Positions 1 to 10,817 of a DNA stretch of 43,635 nucleotides are shown here, in pieces. Origin of the DNA: Chloroflexi bacterium TSY. Its GTDB lineage: Bacteria; Chloroflexota; Anaerolineae; Caldilineales; Caldilineaceae. Below the pieces are notes generated by a model. That model searched no databases, was not told where the DNA came from, and saw nothing but the letters and a program-made list of their open reading frames with translations. How positions within the stretch are numbered: position 1 is the stretch's first letter; each line of letters opens with the position of its first letter. Position numbers and translations under genes: made by a program. The DNA is taken from positions 1-43,635 of the forward strand of contig JAHBNG010000130.1 in NCBI GenBank assembly GCA_019217005.1. Direction: 5' to 3'.

Positions 1-51
1 TTTTGTCACATTTCTCACCTCATCTCTTTTCTTTTACCAGAAAGTAAAGTA
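1..51 (-). mobile_element. Left end of an IS copy running off the window
   Basis: These bases are the reverse complement of the left end of the IS at 38739-40223, base for base over about 50 positions. The outer terminus lies at 51 with the 18-bp terminal repeat ACTTTACTTTCTGGTAAA read on the minus strand. The element therefore lies in inverted orientation relative to the other two copies and extends left of the window. A contig breaking inside a repeated IS would look the same. Confidence 0.85.
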
Positions 52-870
52 CAGAGTCTTTACACAAACCACCCAGATTACTGCTGGTGATCAGGCCGAT
101 GTCTATTTGGTCGATGATCCCATCAATCCAACAAATGTTGCATCTTTAGAGAAAACCGTCAGCGCCAGCGACCATGACCATCACAGCCGTGAATCTAGAA
201 GTGATTCTGGCGGTTGCGCCCGACACGCAGACAGTCGAGATCGGTCAAAGCGCCACCCTTGTTATCACCGTTACCAATAGTGATGTTGAGCTTCAAGACT
301 TGTCGCTCACACATCCCTGGCCGCAAGTTGCAATCAGACCATCTTTGCTGGAGACAGGGAGAGCTATTCCTATTTTATGTGCTGACCAATATCGCCACTG
401 ATACTGTTGTGGCAATCGATCTAGATGGAAGTGTTGGTGATGATATATGCTCGATTGTGGAGCAGAACGAAGCGATTGTCGAAGCTGTTGAACCGCCAAC
501 CGCGACACCAACGCCGACCAGTACCCAACAGCCACTCCAACCAATACGAATACACCCACGAGTAAGCAACAGCGACCAGTACTCCAACCAACACACCAAC
601 CAACACCCCGACAGCGACGAACACAAAGGTGCGGGTGGCGAGATTGCAGCTCCCGGCCCTGTTGACGCCAACTGCTACAGGTACAGATACAGCTACACCA
701 ACGGATACGCCTACTCCAGAGCCAACAGCCACCCCAACCAATACCTCAACACCAGACACACCACGTGACCTACCGAATACGGGATTTGGTTTCACCGATG
801 GTCTTGCGAATATTATGATTTTTTGTTGATCTTGGTATTGAGTGGGTATAGTTTTATCGATACAGACGTG
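52..870 (+). pseudogene. Decayed LPxTG-anchored surface protein (DUF11-like repeat, Thr-Pro linker)
   Basis: Read across frames, the plus strand encodes the C-terminal part of a secreted surface protein. An open stretch from about 62 reads into a beta-sandwich (DUF11/CARDB-like) repeat with the pattern VEIGQSATLVITVTNSDVE at about 230-290. A linker rich in PTPT/TNTPT follows at about 490-760, then LPNTGF at about 768-785. Allowing frame changes after 820, a hydrophobic stretch and a basic tail ending in RYRRELVRGQ follow, which is a complete sortase signal. At least three frameshifts break it, and its 5' part is cut off by the IS end at 1-51. The family would be exported and linked to the cell surface by sortase. 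The sorting signal is clear; the identity of the whole protein is not. Confidence 0.7.
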
Positions 871-980
871 AGTTGGTTCGTGGACAGTAGGAGCAATGGT
901 GAGGCGAAAGAGGTTCGTGTCACGAATTGGATGAACACGAATATAGTGTCGTCGAAAATATGAGAGATTAAAGTCAGAAC

Positions 981-1010
981 TGTAGCCCGTCCATACAAGG
1001 ACGGGCTACA
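981..1010. repeat. Perfect 12-bp hairpin
   Basis: TGTAGCCCGTCC at 981-992 pairs perfectly with GGACGGGCTACA at 999-1010 around a 6-base loop. No T-run follows on either strand, so it is not a clear terminator. It lies between the two decayed genes, whose 3' ends converge here. Confidence 0.6.
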
Positions 1011-1073
1011 GCTAATCATTCAGAACTTCGATTCTGGGATTGTTGCGTTATGGATGGCGAACAACGTCATTCT

Positions 1074-1904
1074 TTATGCGGCTATTGCTACTGGCTGCGG
1101 TCGCCTGTGACGCCAATAGAGCGTAATCGCTGAGCCGATAACGGCGATGGCAGATAAAATATGTACAACATTGAATGGGGTGCCTGGGAAGAACCAGGAA
1201 TCTGTCCGCACAAATTCAATACAAAACGGCCTAACGGGTACCAGATCAAGTAGAGTAGAATCATATCTCCAGGCAACAATTTGTCTTCGTAGCGCCGAGA
1301 AATCCAAAAGAGCAGAAAGAAACCGATGAAATTCCAAAGCGATTCGTAGAGAAAGAGAGGGTGGAAACGTGTGCTTGCAGGAAACTGGCTCATGTCTGCG
1401 TAAGCCGCAATGCGATGGCTTTGGTCAATATCGAGTCCCCACGGCAAGGTTGTTGGAGGACCGTAAAGCTCTTGGTTGATAAAGTTTGCAAGACGCCCGA
1501 TGGCTGGCGAGAGGCAGACCTAAGCCGACACCATCCAGGTATATCAATACTGGCAGGTTGCGCCAACGTGCAAAGAGGTAAAGGCAATGCTGCCAAAGAT
1601 GAAACCACCAAAGATATGGATACCACCAGTCCAGATCTGTAAAATACGGATCGGATTTTCGAGAAAGTAACCTAACCCTCTGGTCCACGGGAGATTGGAC
1701 AAAACATAGTAGAGTCTCTAATCAGCCCAGGGATCAGGACCGCAACCAACATATCCCACATGGCATCCCCTGCTCTGCCCTTTGCTGAACATAGCGACTG
1801 GCAACCCAGGTTGCCACAAACATACCACTTACGAGTAATATTCCATACCAACGCAAAGCTAGTGAACCAAATTCAAAGATTATCGGATCGACAGGTGGAC
1901 GCAT
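1074..1904 (-). pseudogene. lgt: Prolipoprotein diacylglyceryl transferase, frameshifted
   Basis: Lgt moves diacylglycerol from phosphatidylglycerol onto the lipobox cysteine of prolipoproteins in the membrane. Reading the minus strand across frames gives the family in order: an N-terminus FEFGSLALRWYGILLVSGM from the ATG at 1904, a WDMLVAVLIPG segment, then WTGGIHIFGGFIFG, the signature GRLANFINQELYGPPT near 1450-1500, then FHPLFLYESLWNF and the last membrane helices up to the stop at 1074. Overall length is normal for Lgt (about 275 codons), but at least four frameshifts and in-frame stops prevent translation. It is a whole, untruncated gene that has decayed by small indels, next to another decayed gene. 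A functional copy must exist elsewhere if the cell makes lipoproteins. Confidence 0.85.
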
Positions 1905-1925
1905 ATTGTTATTCTTTCATTCGTA

Positions 1926-1990
1926 TTGAGCATGTACCACAAATTGTGTAATTGAGCAGGTTCTCTAACTAGGCAGATTTCATTTAGGAA
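1926..1990. repeat. Degenerate copy of small inverted-repeat family A
   Basis: The stretch GAGCAGGTTCTCTAACTA and its flanks match the centre and left half of the elements at 6833-6907 and 13969-14044. The right arm has been lost or has diverged. It lies just upstream of the decayed lgt start. Confidence 0.5.
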
Positions 1991-2027
1991 CCGGAATTAA
2001 ATAACTTGAACACGATTCTTCGTGGTA

Positions 2028-3472
2028 AAAAAAGCGCGGTTAGCGTTTCATCCTAAAGGTAGAGAACCCAAAAGGAGGAAGGAATGCTAACCGCGCCAGA
2101 AATAACTATAGCAGTACTGATGAATGTATTGCAAGTAACGCCGGTGGAACAAACGTAAATGTAATGCGTCTGATGTGGGCGATGATGAATGGGTCGTTTC
2201 TGAAAGTCGAGGAGCAATCCATAGTGGATTGAGTGAAAGCGGTTTGAAGATGAGGAGCTCGAAGCTGGTGGAGCTTTCGATATGGATCATGGGATATTGC
2301 AAGCCTGCTCTCATCGTGGCAAGAAGGGGAGTGGAAAGGGGAATGGGAGGCAAAAAAGTTAGAAGGATACCGAGTGAAAAGCATAGATATCACAGGGTTC
2401 TGGCGACCGAAGCTGCAAGGGAAAGTGAACCGACTCTATAACTCAACGGCTCGTCGGGCATTGCCCGCGCTCATCTTTGGAGTGATGATAAGCTCGGGGG
2501 AGATAGGCGGGAAACGAGTGCCACTGCTCAAGGCAATCATGAGATGCGAGGTAGGCACAAAGGAAAGTGAGTTTCGGAAAAAGCTGCTGAAAGAGACGAA
2601 GAAATCACTGGAGTCAGACGAAGTGGCGGTGGTCGATGCCGGGTTTACAATCAGAGAAATGCTAGAAAGCGACGTCGACCGATTTGTCCTTCGGGAAGCG
2701 ATTAACTGCACAGCGCGCCGCAATGAGTTACCCGAACGTAAGGAAAAAGGCAGACCACCCGAATATGGTGATATTGTGCGTCCGCTCTCGATGCTATAGG
2801 AAAGCGACTCGAGGCCACAACTCCAGACTCGTTTGGTCAATTTGTCTATAGTGGTCGCCTGATTCGCTATCAAGCATGGCACAATCTCGTCCCCAGGACA
2901 ACCAAGGTGGATACAGCCAACCGCACCTATTCGATTTACGTCTTTCAGGATCCTGCTTATCACACACCTTTGGTTCTGGCGACCGTCATGGCTTTACAAG
3001 CTGAAACCATTTATCTTTTCTATCTGGAGCGCTGGCCTGTTGAACATCCCCCCTTGGCTTCCAAGCAGATGATTGGCTTACATCGTCAATTTGTTCATGC
3101 CGATGAGGCTTGCTTCCGCTTACCTGAACTGGGGCTGCTGGCTGGCAATCTTCTTTCCCATTTAGCCGCTTCTCTTCCTCCCATACCGACTGGCTACTGG
3201 GATCGAGAGCCTGCCACTCCCGGCAGGCTGCGCCGCGTTCTCTCGAGTGCTCTTTTTCCAACTCCCGACCAACTCGACCCTGACTTTCGGAAAAAGGCCT
3301 CGGTTTCACACCATTTCCCTAAAGGCGTTCTCGCTCATCGCCGCCTCAATGCCGCTGCTTAAACTAGCCGAGCACTATTTTTACATTTTATCCCATTTTT
3401 TCAGGGTGGATTCTTTTTTCCGCCCCTTTCGGTTTGCCCTTTGTCACTCAAGCCTTTACCAGAAAGTAAAGT
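2028..3472 (+). mobile_element. IS copy 1, left terminus lost
   Basis: This is homologous to 38739-40223 throughout. The right terminus TTTACCAGAAAGTAAAGT is intact at 3455-3472. On the left the homology begins at about 2028, so roughly 50 bases including the terminal repeat are missing. The element ends exactly where the next one begins (3473), with no base between. It cannot move on its own because it has one end only and a dead transposase. Confidence 0.85.
2083..3362 (+). pseudogene. IS4-like DDE transposase, multiply frameshifted
   Basis: The start ATG at 2083 follows AAAGGAGGAAGGA. The first frame runs into a stop after about 22 codons because bases are missing relative to the copy at 38839. 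The main block is at 2350-2799 and includes VAVVDAGFTIREML, carrying a probable catalytic Asp. After a further frameshift near 2800 the rest is at 2805-3362, with YLERWPVE and a downstream Lys, which resembles the catalytic Glu region of IS4-type transposases. The end is a normal stop at 3360. At least three frame changes make it inactive. The IS family call rests on the W-P-V-E pattern and the terminal repeats only. Confidence 0.75.
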
Positions 3473-5028
3473 TGACTCGATAGTTGTGAAATGAATATTT
3501 CCCAAATTTGACAAAAGAGACAAAAGTCATCTCAATAGATTGCATCAAGAAAAAAGTGCGAAAAAGGAGCCATCAAGATGCAATTGCCGATAGTGAATGT
3601 AGCGCCACTGGTCAGGGAGCATAGCGAAACCTTTCGTTCAGTATTTGCCAATCGTAAACAGTTTCGCCACTTTGAAAACTATCTGACGGGTCTGATGGTC
3701 TTGGACAACAAAAGCATGGCAAATATTGCCCGCTGCATTCTAGATAGTGCAGATAAGACGAATATATCACGGTATTTGAGTGAAGCTCCTTGGCGAGCCG
3801 AAAAACTCAATGATGAGCGTATAGGTTACATGAAGTCAGAGACAGCACAATACCAACGTTCAGAGTCAGAATCGGTATTAGCGATTGACGATACACTATG
3901 TGAACACGTGGGAAGTCTGTTCGAGTATATCGATACACACTACAATCATAGCAATGGTCAGCATCCACTGGCTCATAACTTAGTCACAAGTCACTATGTC
4001 AGTGGCGCTGTTCGTTTTCCGGTCGATGCAAGTATCTACCGACGGTACGAAGAGTTTACCGACTGGGAAGCATTTGTGGAAAACCATTTCCCAGTGACTG
4101 AGATTCCCAAGAAAAAGAAAGAACGAACCGCTTTTCATAAACGAGTGGATAGCCACCTATTAACTGACCCCGCCTTTCGAGGGCTAGACGAAGCGTTTAA
4201 GACCAAGATAACCATTGCCAGTGAACTGGTTGAAAAGCTGTTGAACGAACCCTTATCTTTGGTTGGGCTCTTCGATGGTTGGTATCTCGCTCCAGATCTT
4301 CTAGCTGTACTCGATCGTCTGAATAAAGATTGGATCAGCATCTTGAAGTGCAATCGCAATCTGGAGACAAATAGCTTTCGTTTGCGAGATGAAGACGGTC
4401 AGCCGATAACTTTCGAGGGGCCACATATTAAAGTCAAAGAGTCGGTCCCCTACATCCCCCAGAATGCCTACAAACCTGTCACCATTGATGGTCGTACTTA
4501 CTATACCTTTACCATGACTGTGCGTATCCCTTCTATCGGCAAGGTACGCATCGTGATTAGTTTTGATAATCCTGAATTGCAAGGCAATTAGGCCGTTTTA
4601 GTGACCAATCGCACTGATTGTAATGCCAAACGCATTCTCTCGATTTACCTGCTTCGTTGGCCTATCGAGACGGTTTATCAGGATGGTAAACAACTGCTTG
4701 GCCTTGATGAATATTGCATGCGAACTGCCCACGCCTTTCAAAAACATTGGTCTCTGGTCTTCGTGGCTTATTCTCTCTTGCACCTTGATTGTTTGGGACC
4801 ATCATTGGCTAAAACTCAATTCTCGCCCAGCAAATCCCTTGGTGAGGCTACTCGGCAGCAAGCTCAGTCACTAATTCAAGATCTCATCTTGACTGCACAT
4901 CATGCCTTGAATGACGGACAGGAGATTGCAGAGGTCTTCGCTACCCTTTTCGCCAAACAGCAGGCCTGCTCTGCTTAATTTTGACTTTGTCAAATCCGGC
5001 ACCTGCTCAAAATACAACTATCGAGTCA
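3473..5028 (+). mobile_element. IS701/IS4-like insertion sequence with 15-bp terminal repeats
   Basis: TGACTCGATAGTTGT at 3473-3487 and its exact reverse complement at 5014-5028 bound the element. A subterminal ATTTGACAAA at the left is matched by TTTGTCAAAT at the right. The 1.56-kb element holds one transposase gene. No target duplication is visible: the left flank is the end of IS copy 1 and the right flank starts CTTGAG. Insertion exactly at the end of another IS suggests either end-specific targeting or loss of flanking DNA. Confidence 0.85.
3578..4978 (+). pseudogene. IS701-like DDE transposase with one in-frame amber stop
   Basis: The reading frame runs 465 sense codons from ATG 3578 to the stop at 4976, broken only by a TAG at 4589-4591; 3578 and 4601 are in the same frame. 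The catalytic pattern is complete: VLAIDDTLCEHVG for the first Asp, GLFDGWYLAPDLL for the second, and YLLRWPIETVYQDGKQLLGL for the Glu and following Lys. The context G-N-stop-A-V-L-V-T-N suggests a single change, perhaps from TGG. It therefore looks recently killed, or it may be read through at low rate. RBS-like AAAAAGGAG precedes the ATG. The family cuts and pastes IS DNA by DDE chemistry. Confidence 0.85.
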
Positions 5029-5066
5029 CTTGAGAATGACTATTCAACTTATTTAATGCTCATTCC

Positions 5067-5087
5067 TTACACACTTTGGGACACACT
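5067..5087. repeat. Right half of small inverted-repeat family A
   Basis: TTACACACTTTGGGACACAC matches the right arm of the family A element at 6833-6907 and the reverse complement of the left arm at 13969. The other half is absent; the IS701-like element lies 38 bases to the left. Confidence 0.5.
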
Positions 5088-5175
5088 GCCTTCGTATTTT
5101 GTAAGAGTTGAAAAATTTGAGGAGTGAAATTGAAGGATAAAAGAGCTGCATATATCTATTCAACCTTTCAAATTT

Positions 5176-6717
5176 TTACTCCAAATAGCCGAGAGCTCGC
5201 AAGCGTTGTTGTATCCCTTCTTCATCCTGCTGAGAGATGACTTCGCTTGACTGGAACGAGTTTGCCTTTGCCTCGCCTACATAGGATAGTAATTGCTCTG
5301 CCATCTCAACTGTTCGTTCTGGTGGCTGATCATACAGGTTTATTTGCTCTGTTGGATCTTCTACAAAATTAAAAAGCTCGCGATGTTCATGACCAGTTAG
5401 AATGAGCTTGTGTTCACCACTCCACAATGCGACGCGTGGCTGGTCACAACGATGTTTTTGATAAAGCTCCGATTTATGCTTCATCATAAGATTGAGCACA
5501 TTCTGTGGCGTTTGTGCCTCAGCAAAGACCTGATTGTGGTCGGCATCATTCGTTGGTCCATGAGCAAGCGTATACTGCTCCTCCTCAGAAGTAGCTAACT
5601 TTGCGGCGGTCAATGCTGTGTGGTAAATTCTGCGAGTTGAGACAAGATGTTCCTGAATTGTGTTGCAGGGTAGATCCCCTGCTGGATCACGGATAATGAG
5701 TGGCACATGGGTCAATTCACGATAAAGCGAGACCGTATGACCGATGAGGTGTTTCTCCCCTAAGTGCTCACCGTGATCGGCCACGACAAATACAAGGGTA
5801 TTATCGAGAGCTCCACTCTTTCGTAGTCTGTCGAAGAAGACCCCAAGGTGTTCATCTTGCGTTGCAACCTCTGCATCATACATCCCGTCGAGAATGGCCT
5901 TGTGTTCTTCGGCCATCTCACTTGCCAGAGGTGTGAGCCAGCCAAAAACATCACTGTTGAACCGTTGCAGATAACGCTGTTCGTCGCGGTCGCGCAATAA
6001 ATTTGGTGCAAAGCGTTCGATCATGTGCCGGTGCGGATGAAACGGCATATGAGTTCCCATTAAATTGACAAAAGCGAAGATGGGTTGATTTCGATCGGTC
6101 CCCTTGCGTTCGACAAGTAATTTGGCTGTATCAGACAGCGATTTGGGGGTGTTGCCCTTAAAGCTCAGCGCCGTTTGCCAAAGGGGTACCATGAGGGGCG
6201 AAAAAGCAAACCAGAGCAGAGCATCCGAACGTGCGAACGAGTCTTGCATTTTGTGAACTGTGTTTCCCAGTACACGTTTGAATACTTGTCGGTAACGACC
6301 AAATAGAGTTTTCTTAACGCCTGCTTGATTAGGACGAGATGTAAGAAGGCCACTATAATTGAGAAAGCTTTGAAATCCGCACCTCAATCCATTGTTCACG
6401 ACCCCAACGAGCGGGTTATTGCAGAATGCTGCTGTATAATAGCCCCCCGCCCCCAATCGTTCTGCTAAAGTTGGGATTGTCTCTGGCAACATCGAAAACG
6501 ATTGTTGTGTCCCGTGGTAAGAAGGGTATAAACCAGTAAACATTGATGCATGTGCTGGAACTGTCCACTGTGCTGGTGAACACGCATGGCGGAACAGCGT
6601 TGCATCTGTCGCGAGTTGATCGATGTAGGGTGATGTTTCCTCTTCGTAATGGTAGCAAGACAGACGATCAGCACGTTGAGTGTCTAAAACCAATAAAAGA
6701 ATGTCCGGGCCAGACAC
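5176..6717 (-). CDS. Sulfatase-fold (alkaline phosphatase superfamily) hydrolase or transferase
   Basis: 513 residues, start GTG at 6717 behind AAGGAG. The metal-binding N-terminus is DILLLVLDTQRADRLSCY (Asp12, Asp17). A later VVADHGEHLGE gives the second Asp-His metal pair, and FVNLMGTHMPFHPH resembles the substrate pocket of sulfatases. At the place of the formylglycine motif C/S-x-P-x-R the protein has T52-V-P-A-H, within the stretch WTVPAHASMFTG. Thr at this position is the nucleophile in phosphoglycerol transferases such as LtaS, so classic sulfatase activity needing formylglycine is unlikely. No signal peptide or membrane helix is seen, so it is probably cytoplasmic. The gene stands alone, with no sulfatase-maturing enzyme nearby. 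Substrate unknown. Confidence 0.85.
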   Translation of the reverse strand: MSGPDILLLVLDTQRADRLSCYHYEEETSPYIDQLATDATLFRHACSPAQWTVPAHASMFTGLYPSYHGTQQSFSMLPETIPTLAERLGAGGYYTAAFCNNPLVGVVNNGLRCGFQSFLNYSGLLTSRPNQAGVKKTLFGRYRQVFKRVLGNTVHKMQDSFARSDALLWFAFSPLMVPLWQTALSFKGNTPKSLSDTAKLLVERKGTDRNQPIFAFVNLMGTHMPFHPHRHMIERFAPNLLRDRDEQRYLQRFNSDVFGWLTPLASEMAEEHKAILDGMYDAEVATQDEHLGVFFDRLRKSGALDNTLVFVVADHGEHLGEKHLIGHTVSLYRELTHVPLIIRDPAGDLPCNTIQEHLVSTRRIYHTALTAAKLATSEEEQYTLAHGPTNDADHNQVFAEAQTPQNVLNLMMKHKSELYQKHRCDQPRVALWSGEHKLILTGHEHRELFNFVEDPTEQINLYDQPPERTVEMAEQLLSYVGEAKANSFQSSEVISQQDEEGIQQRLRALGYLE

Positions 6718-6832
6718 GGTTAAGCTCCTTGGGTAATTTGTTGGAAGTATTAAACTGACTTTATCACTTCAGTTTACGTTATTCCGTAATGTAAGAATAG
6801 GTGGCTGACTGGGTATGTCAGAATAATTTTGG

Positions 6833-6907
6833 GTGTGTACCGCAAAGCGTGTAAATGGAGCAGGTTCTCTGACTAAGCGGTTTTCATTTACACACTTTGG
6901 GACGCAC
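6833..6907. repeat. Small inverted-repeat element, family A
   Basis: A 75-bp element with arms GTGTGTACCGCAAAGCGTGT (left) and the complement of ACACACTTTGGGACGCAC (right), which pair imperfectly over about 25 bp. The core is GAGCAGGTTCTCTGACTAAG. The same arms and core occur at 13969-14044, and fragments at 1926-1990 and 5067-5087. It sits between the divergent hydrolase and PAP2-like genes. Size and structure fit a MITE or a REP-like hairpin; no target duplication is clear. Confidence 0.7.
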
Positions 6908-7002
6908 TATCGAATTTTACGATGTGAGTATAACTGCTTTAAAATAGCGCTGCAAATTGGTTATGGTCAGACAAATCATGAAATGTGAAAGTATGTTAAA
7001 GT

Positions 7003-7605
7003 ATGCAAGCTGAGTCTTCGATTACGCATTTGGTCTATAAAATTGCACGCGTTGTCTCAAATATCGGTAGCCCACCCGTAGTGGGGTTATTTGCTGTTTT
7101 TGTAAGTTTTTATGCCGCGCCAAGTGTTCGACAGGCAAGCTGGGGACTGGTGTACATTTTCATTGCGATACTCATCCCTGTTATGTATGTCATCAATCTG
7201 GTCCGCCAGGCGAAGGTCACTGATTTTCATCTCTCTGCACGCAGCGAACGGATTGGCCCATTCATCGTGACACTCGGTGCTGGTCTGGTTGGTTGGCTGA
7301 CTATGGTATCAGCAAATGTCTTTCCAACTTTGCAACTGGTCGCTGCAATTAATGTCGTACAAACAACCCTACTTCTGCTGATTACAACTCAGTGGAAGAT
7401 CAGTATACATAGTACAGCAATTACGGGACTAGCCGTCTTGGCCCTCTATGTGATTGGAACGAACGCAATTCCCTTTTTGCTGAGTATTCCGCTCGTTGGC
7501 TGGTCCCGTCTCTACTTGAAACGCCACACAATGGCACAGGTAATGGCCGGAACTTTTCTTGGTGCCATACTCGTCTATTCCGCCATGTTGATCCATGGTT
7601 TGTAG
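7003..7605 (+). CDS. PAP2-like integral membrane phosphatase family protein
   Basis: 200 residues, nearly all membrane helices (about six). Near the C-terminus are ISIHS and, after one helix, WSRLYLKRHTMAQVMAGTFLG. These sit where PAP2 (type 2 phosphatidic acid phosphatase) proteins carry S-G-H and S-R-x5-H-x3-D-V-x-A-G. The first motif lacks the Gly, and the final Asp position is Gln here, so catalysis may be weak or altered. The N-terminal third lacks the K-x6-R-P motif. Members usually dephosphorylate lipid phosphates at the outer membrane face. The gene is flanked by a divergent hydrolase and converges with galT. The start ATG at 7003 has only a weak RBS. Confidence 0.65.
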   Translation: MQAESSITHLVYKIARVVSNIGSPPVVGLFAVFVSFYAAPSVRQASWGLVYIFIAILIPVMYVINLVRQAKVTDFHLSARSERIGPFIVTLGAGLVGWLTMVSANVFPTLQLVAAINVVQTTLLLLITTQWKISIHSTAITGLAVLALYVIGTNAIPFLLSIPLVGWSRLYLKRHTMAQVMAGTFLGAILVYSAMLIHGL

Positions 7606-7678
7606 TTGGATTGGCTCAGCTGATGAAACAATCCGCACACTTGACGACTCCGATGAACTGACAGAGCGACTAATCTTA

Positions 7679-8758
<1,080 letters not shown>

Positions 8759-8769
8759 CTATCTTGTGC

Positions 8770-9660
8770 TCAACTCACACAATTCTGTGCCAATGCTATC
8801 GCCCCAAGGACGCCAGCACGATTCCCTAATTTGGGTGGCACAACGAACATGTCCATATTTTCCAAGATTTCGTTGTGCTGGATGTAACCATTCAATAGAG
8901 AATAGACTTCGGTTTGGATAAGCGGGAAGAGCTGCTGTTGCTCCATCACGCCTCCTCCCATGACGATGCGCTGTGGCGAGAGCACGAGGACAATGTTGAC
9001 GAGTCCAAGCGCCAGGTAGTGAGCCTCCAGCTTCCAAGCGTTGTGATCAACTGGAAGCGTTTTCGGATCGGTCTCCCATCTTTCTTCCAATGCAGGGCCA
9101 GCAGCCAATCCTTCCCAACAGTCGCTGTGGTAGGGGCAAAATCCAGCATATGGATCGGCATCCCAGTTATGGGCGATCAGCATGTGGCCCATTTCTGGAT
9201 GCATTAAGCCATGGACCAATTCGCCATTGACCATTGCACCACCACCAATGCCTGTCCCAACTGTGATGTAGACGAAGGTGTCCAGCCCTTGTGCTGCGCC
9301 CCATTTTTGTTCCGCCAGTGCGGCACCATTCACATCGGTATCAAATCCAACGGGAAGATTGAACGCGTCGCGTATTGGACCGATCATATTGGTATGTGCC
9401 CAACTGGGTTTTGGTGTGGTCGTGATGTAACCATATGTCTCTGATGCTGGATTGGGATCAATGGGTCCGAAAGACGCAATCCCGATGGCCATGAGCGATT
9501 CATTCTGTTGTTGTGACTGAAAAAAGTCAATGGCTTGACTGATTGCGTCTTCGGGTTTTTCTGTGTCGTAGCGGATTTCGGCTCGGATATCATCAGGTCC
9601 GGTCCCAACTGCACAGACAAATTTTGTTCCGCCTGCTTCGATTCCACCATAAAGTGACAT
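8770..9660 (-). CDS. ROK-family sugar kinase, fructokinase-like
   Basis: 296 residues from the ATG at 9660, chosen because GGAGG sits 6 bases upstream; a longer frame begins at 9699 without an RBS. The N-terminus [17 protein letters not shown] is the ROK phosphate loop of the fructokinase (ScrK/YdhR) type. [13 protein letters not shown] contains the catalytic Asp. The zinc motif is HPEMGH followed by [12 protein letters not shown] (His, then C-x2-H-x2-C). A C-terminal glycine-rich IVMGGGVM follows. It phosphorylates fructose or another hexose with ATP in the cytoplasm. It is first in an operon with galT, which suggests hexose or galactoside use. No transporter is adjacent. Confidence 0.9.
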   Translation of the reverse strand: MSLYGGIEAGGTKFVCAVGTGPDDIRAEIRYDTEKPEDAISQAIDFFQSQQQNESLMAIGIASFGPIDPNPASETYGYITTTPKPSWAHTNMIGPIRDAFNLPVGFDTDVNGAALAEQKWGAAQGLDTFVYITVGTGIGGGAMVNGELVHGLMHPEMGHMLIAHNWDADPYAGFCPYHSDCWEGLAAGPALEERWETDPKTLPVDHNAWKLEAHYLALGLVNIVLVLSPQRIVMGGGVMEQQQLFPLIQTEVYSLLNGYIQHNEILENMDMFVVPPKLGNRAGVLGAIALAQNCVS

Positions 9661-9762
9661 AAGAACCTCCGGAAATTTATGAATTATGACTGTTCTCATC
9701 GTGTTAGTAGACTGCTATCGTTGGATTCCTTCGGCTTTGCTCAGGACAAGCCTTCGCTCCAC

Positions 9763-10671
9763 TCAAGAATGACACGATTGCGGCCTACTGCTTGTTGTCA
9801 AGTTTGCCGCCAGTGTCGTGAATCCCTCTTGTGACCATCCAGTGGCGGGCCCTCTTCTTTCGTGTAGCCATCTATAAAGGACAAATGCTGCATCTTCAGA
9901 AGACCATTCACCCCAATTTTGGTCTTCGTAAAGCGCGGGAATCGCTGTCGATGATGTCCGTTGTCCTTTGCGACCATCCCCACTAACGAAACTATCAACT
10001 ATAACACGATGGCTGTGCTCAAGTAACAATTGACCAAATGTTTCGGCAGATGTATAAGGTAGACAAGGGCTCACGGTTATTTGGACATTGACTTGCGCTT
10101 CCAGTGCTTGTTTCAGCGTACTGAGACGCTGTGCTATGGAAGGGCAAAGCGGCGTGACTTGCCGGCGTACGTCATCCCGGTCAGTTTCCAATGTGAAGTT
10201 GAGCCAACAGCGCTTTCCCAGTTGCCGAAGATATTCAAGGTCGTCACGTACAAATGGTGACCTTGTTTGAACGACAAGTAGACCTGGTGGATAATCGATG
10301 AATGTCTCAAGACACGCACGCGTTAAACGCCACTTTTTTTCTTGGAACTGATATGGATCAGTGGCGCTTGACATATAAATGGCAAGCCCATCAAGTCGCC
10401 CCATATTGGCATGACGCTTGAGTTCTTTGCGCAAAAGCTGATCGATTCCGAGTCGTGGATGGGCATACTGGCCCCAAGGTAGGCGAGGTGTATGGAAGTG
10501 GTGTACGCTGAGATCTTTTACATAGCAATATTCGCAGCCAAAACGGCAACCGATATAGGGTTGGAGTGTATGCGTAAACCCTTTGAGGAATCCACCTGTT
10601 TTTGTCAATGCGCCGCTGGCCGGCCGTGGTGAGTTATCGATCATACACATCATACCGCTTTCGCTCATCAT
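9763..10671 (-). CDS. Radical SAM protein, spore-photoproduct-lyase-like (Rv2578c type)
   Basis: 302 residues. The [4Fe-4S]/SAM motif is C-R-F-G-C-E-Y-C in LQPYIGCRFGCEYCYV. Next comes YMSSATDPYQFQEKK, typical of the SPL-like group, then a barrel with LNFTLETDRDDVRR and VSPCLPYT. The N-terminus includes a GGFLKGFTHTLQPY lead-in common to the Rv2578c-like proteins. Members occur in non-spore-formers and their substrates are unknown, although the fold resembles the lyase that repairs thymine dimers. Start choice is uncertain (ATGs at 10671, 10668 and 10653), and no strong RBS is seen. It stands alone between the ROK-galT operon and the divergent FGGY kinase. Confidence 0.85.
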   Translation of the reverse strand: MMSESGMMCMIDNSPRPASGALTKTGGFLKGFTHTLQPYIGCRFGCEYCYVKDLSVHHFHTPRLPWGQYAHPRLGIDQLLRKELKRHANMGRLDGLAIYMSSATDPYQFQEKKWRLTRACLETFIDYPPGLLVVQTRSPFVRDDLEYLRQLGKRCWLNFTLETDRDDVRRQVTPLCPSIAQRLSTLKQALEAQVNVQITVSPCLPYTSAETFGQLLLEHSHRVIVDSFVSGDGRKGQRTSSTAIPALYEDQNWGEWSSEDAAFVLYRWLHERRGPATGWSQEGFTTLAANLTTSSRPQSCHS

Positions 10672-10817
10672 CCGAAAGAGTGAATGTCAACCAGTTTCGC
10701 ACAGAAGATGCCCAAATGAGTCAAACTCTCTATCTATGAGCTATTGCTTTATTATCGCGCAGGATGGCGAATTTGTATAGTGATATGCTCTGTTTGATAA
10801 TTTTATCGGCCTTGGTC

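Noticed and set aside
375..795. Minus-strand Val/Gly-rich open frames
   Set aside because: They are shadows of the plus-strand Thr-Pro-rich linker, whose codons read as Val-Gly on the other strand.
2436..2963. 175-residue minus-strand frame
   Set aside because: It is antisense to the transposase remnant, which has recognisable protein motifs on the plus strand; the minus-strand product looks Ser-rich and random.
9700..9762. Gene or regulatory site between the SPL-like and ROK genes
   Set aside because: The stretch resembles a common short intergenic repeat (CCTTCGGCTTTGCTCAGGAC ... GAATGAC) and carries no frame or promoter that I can support.
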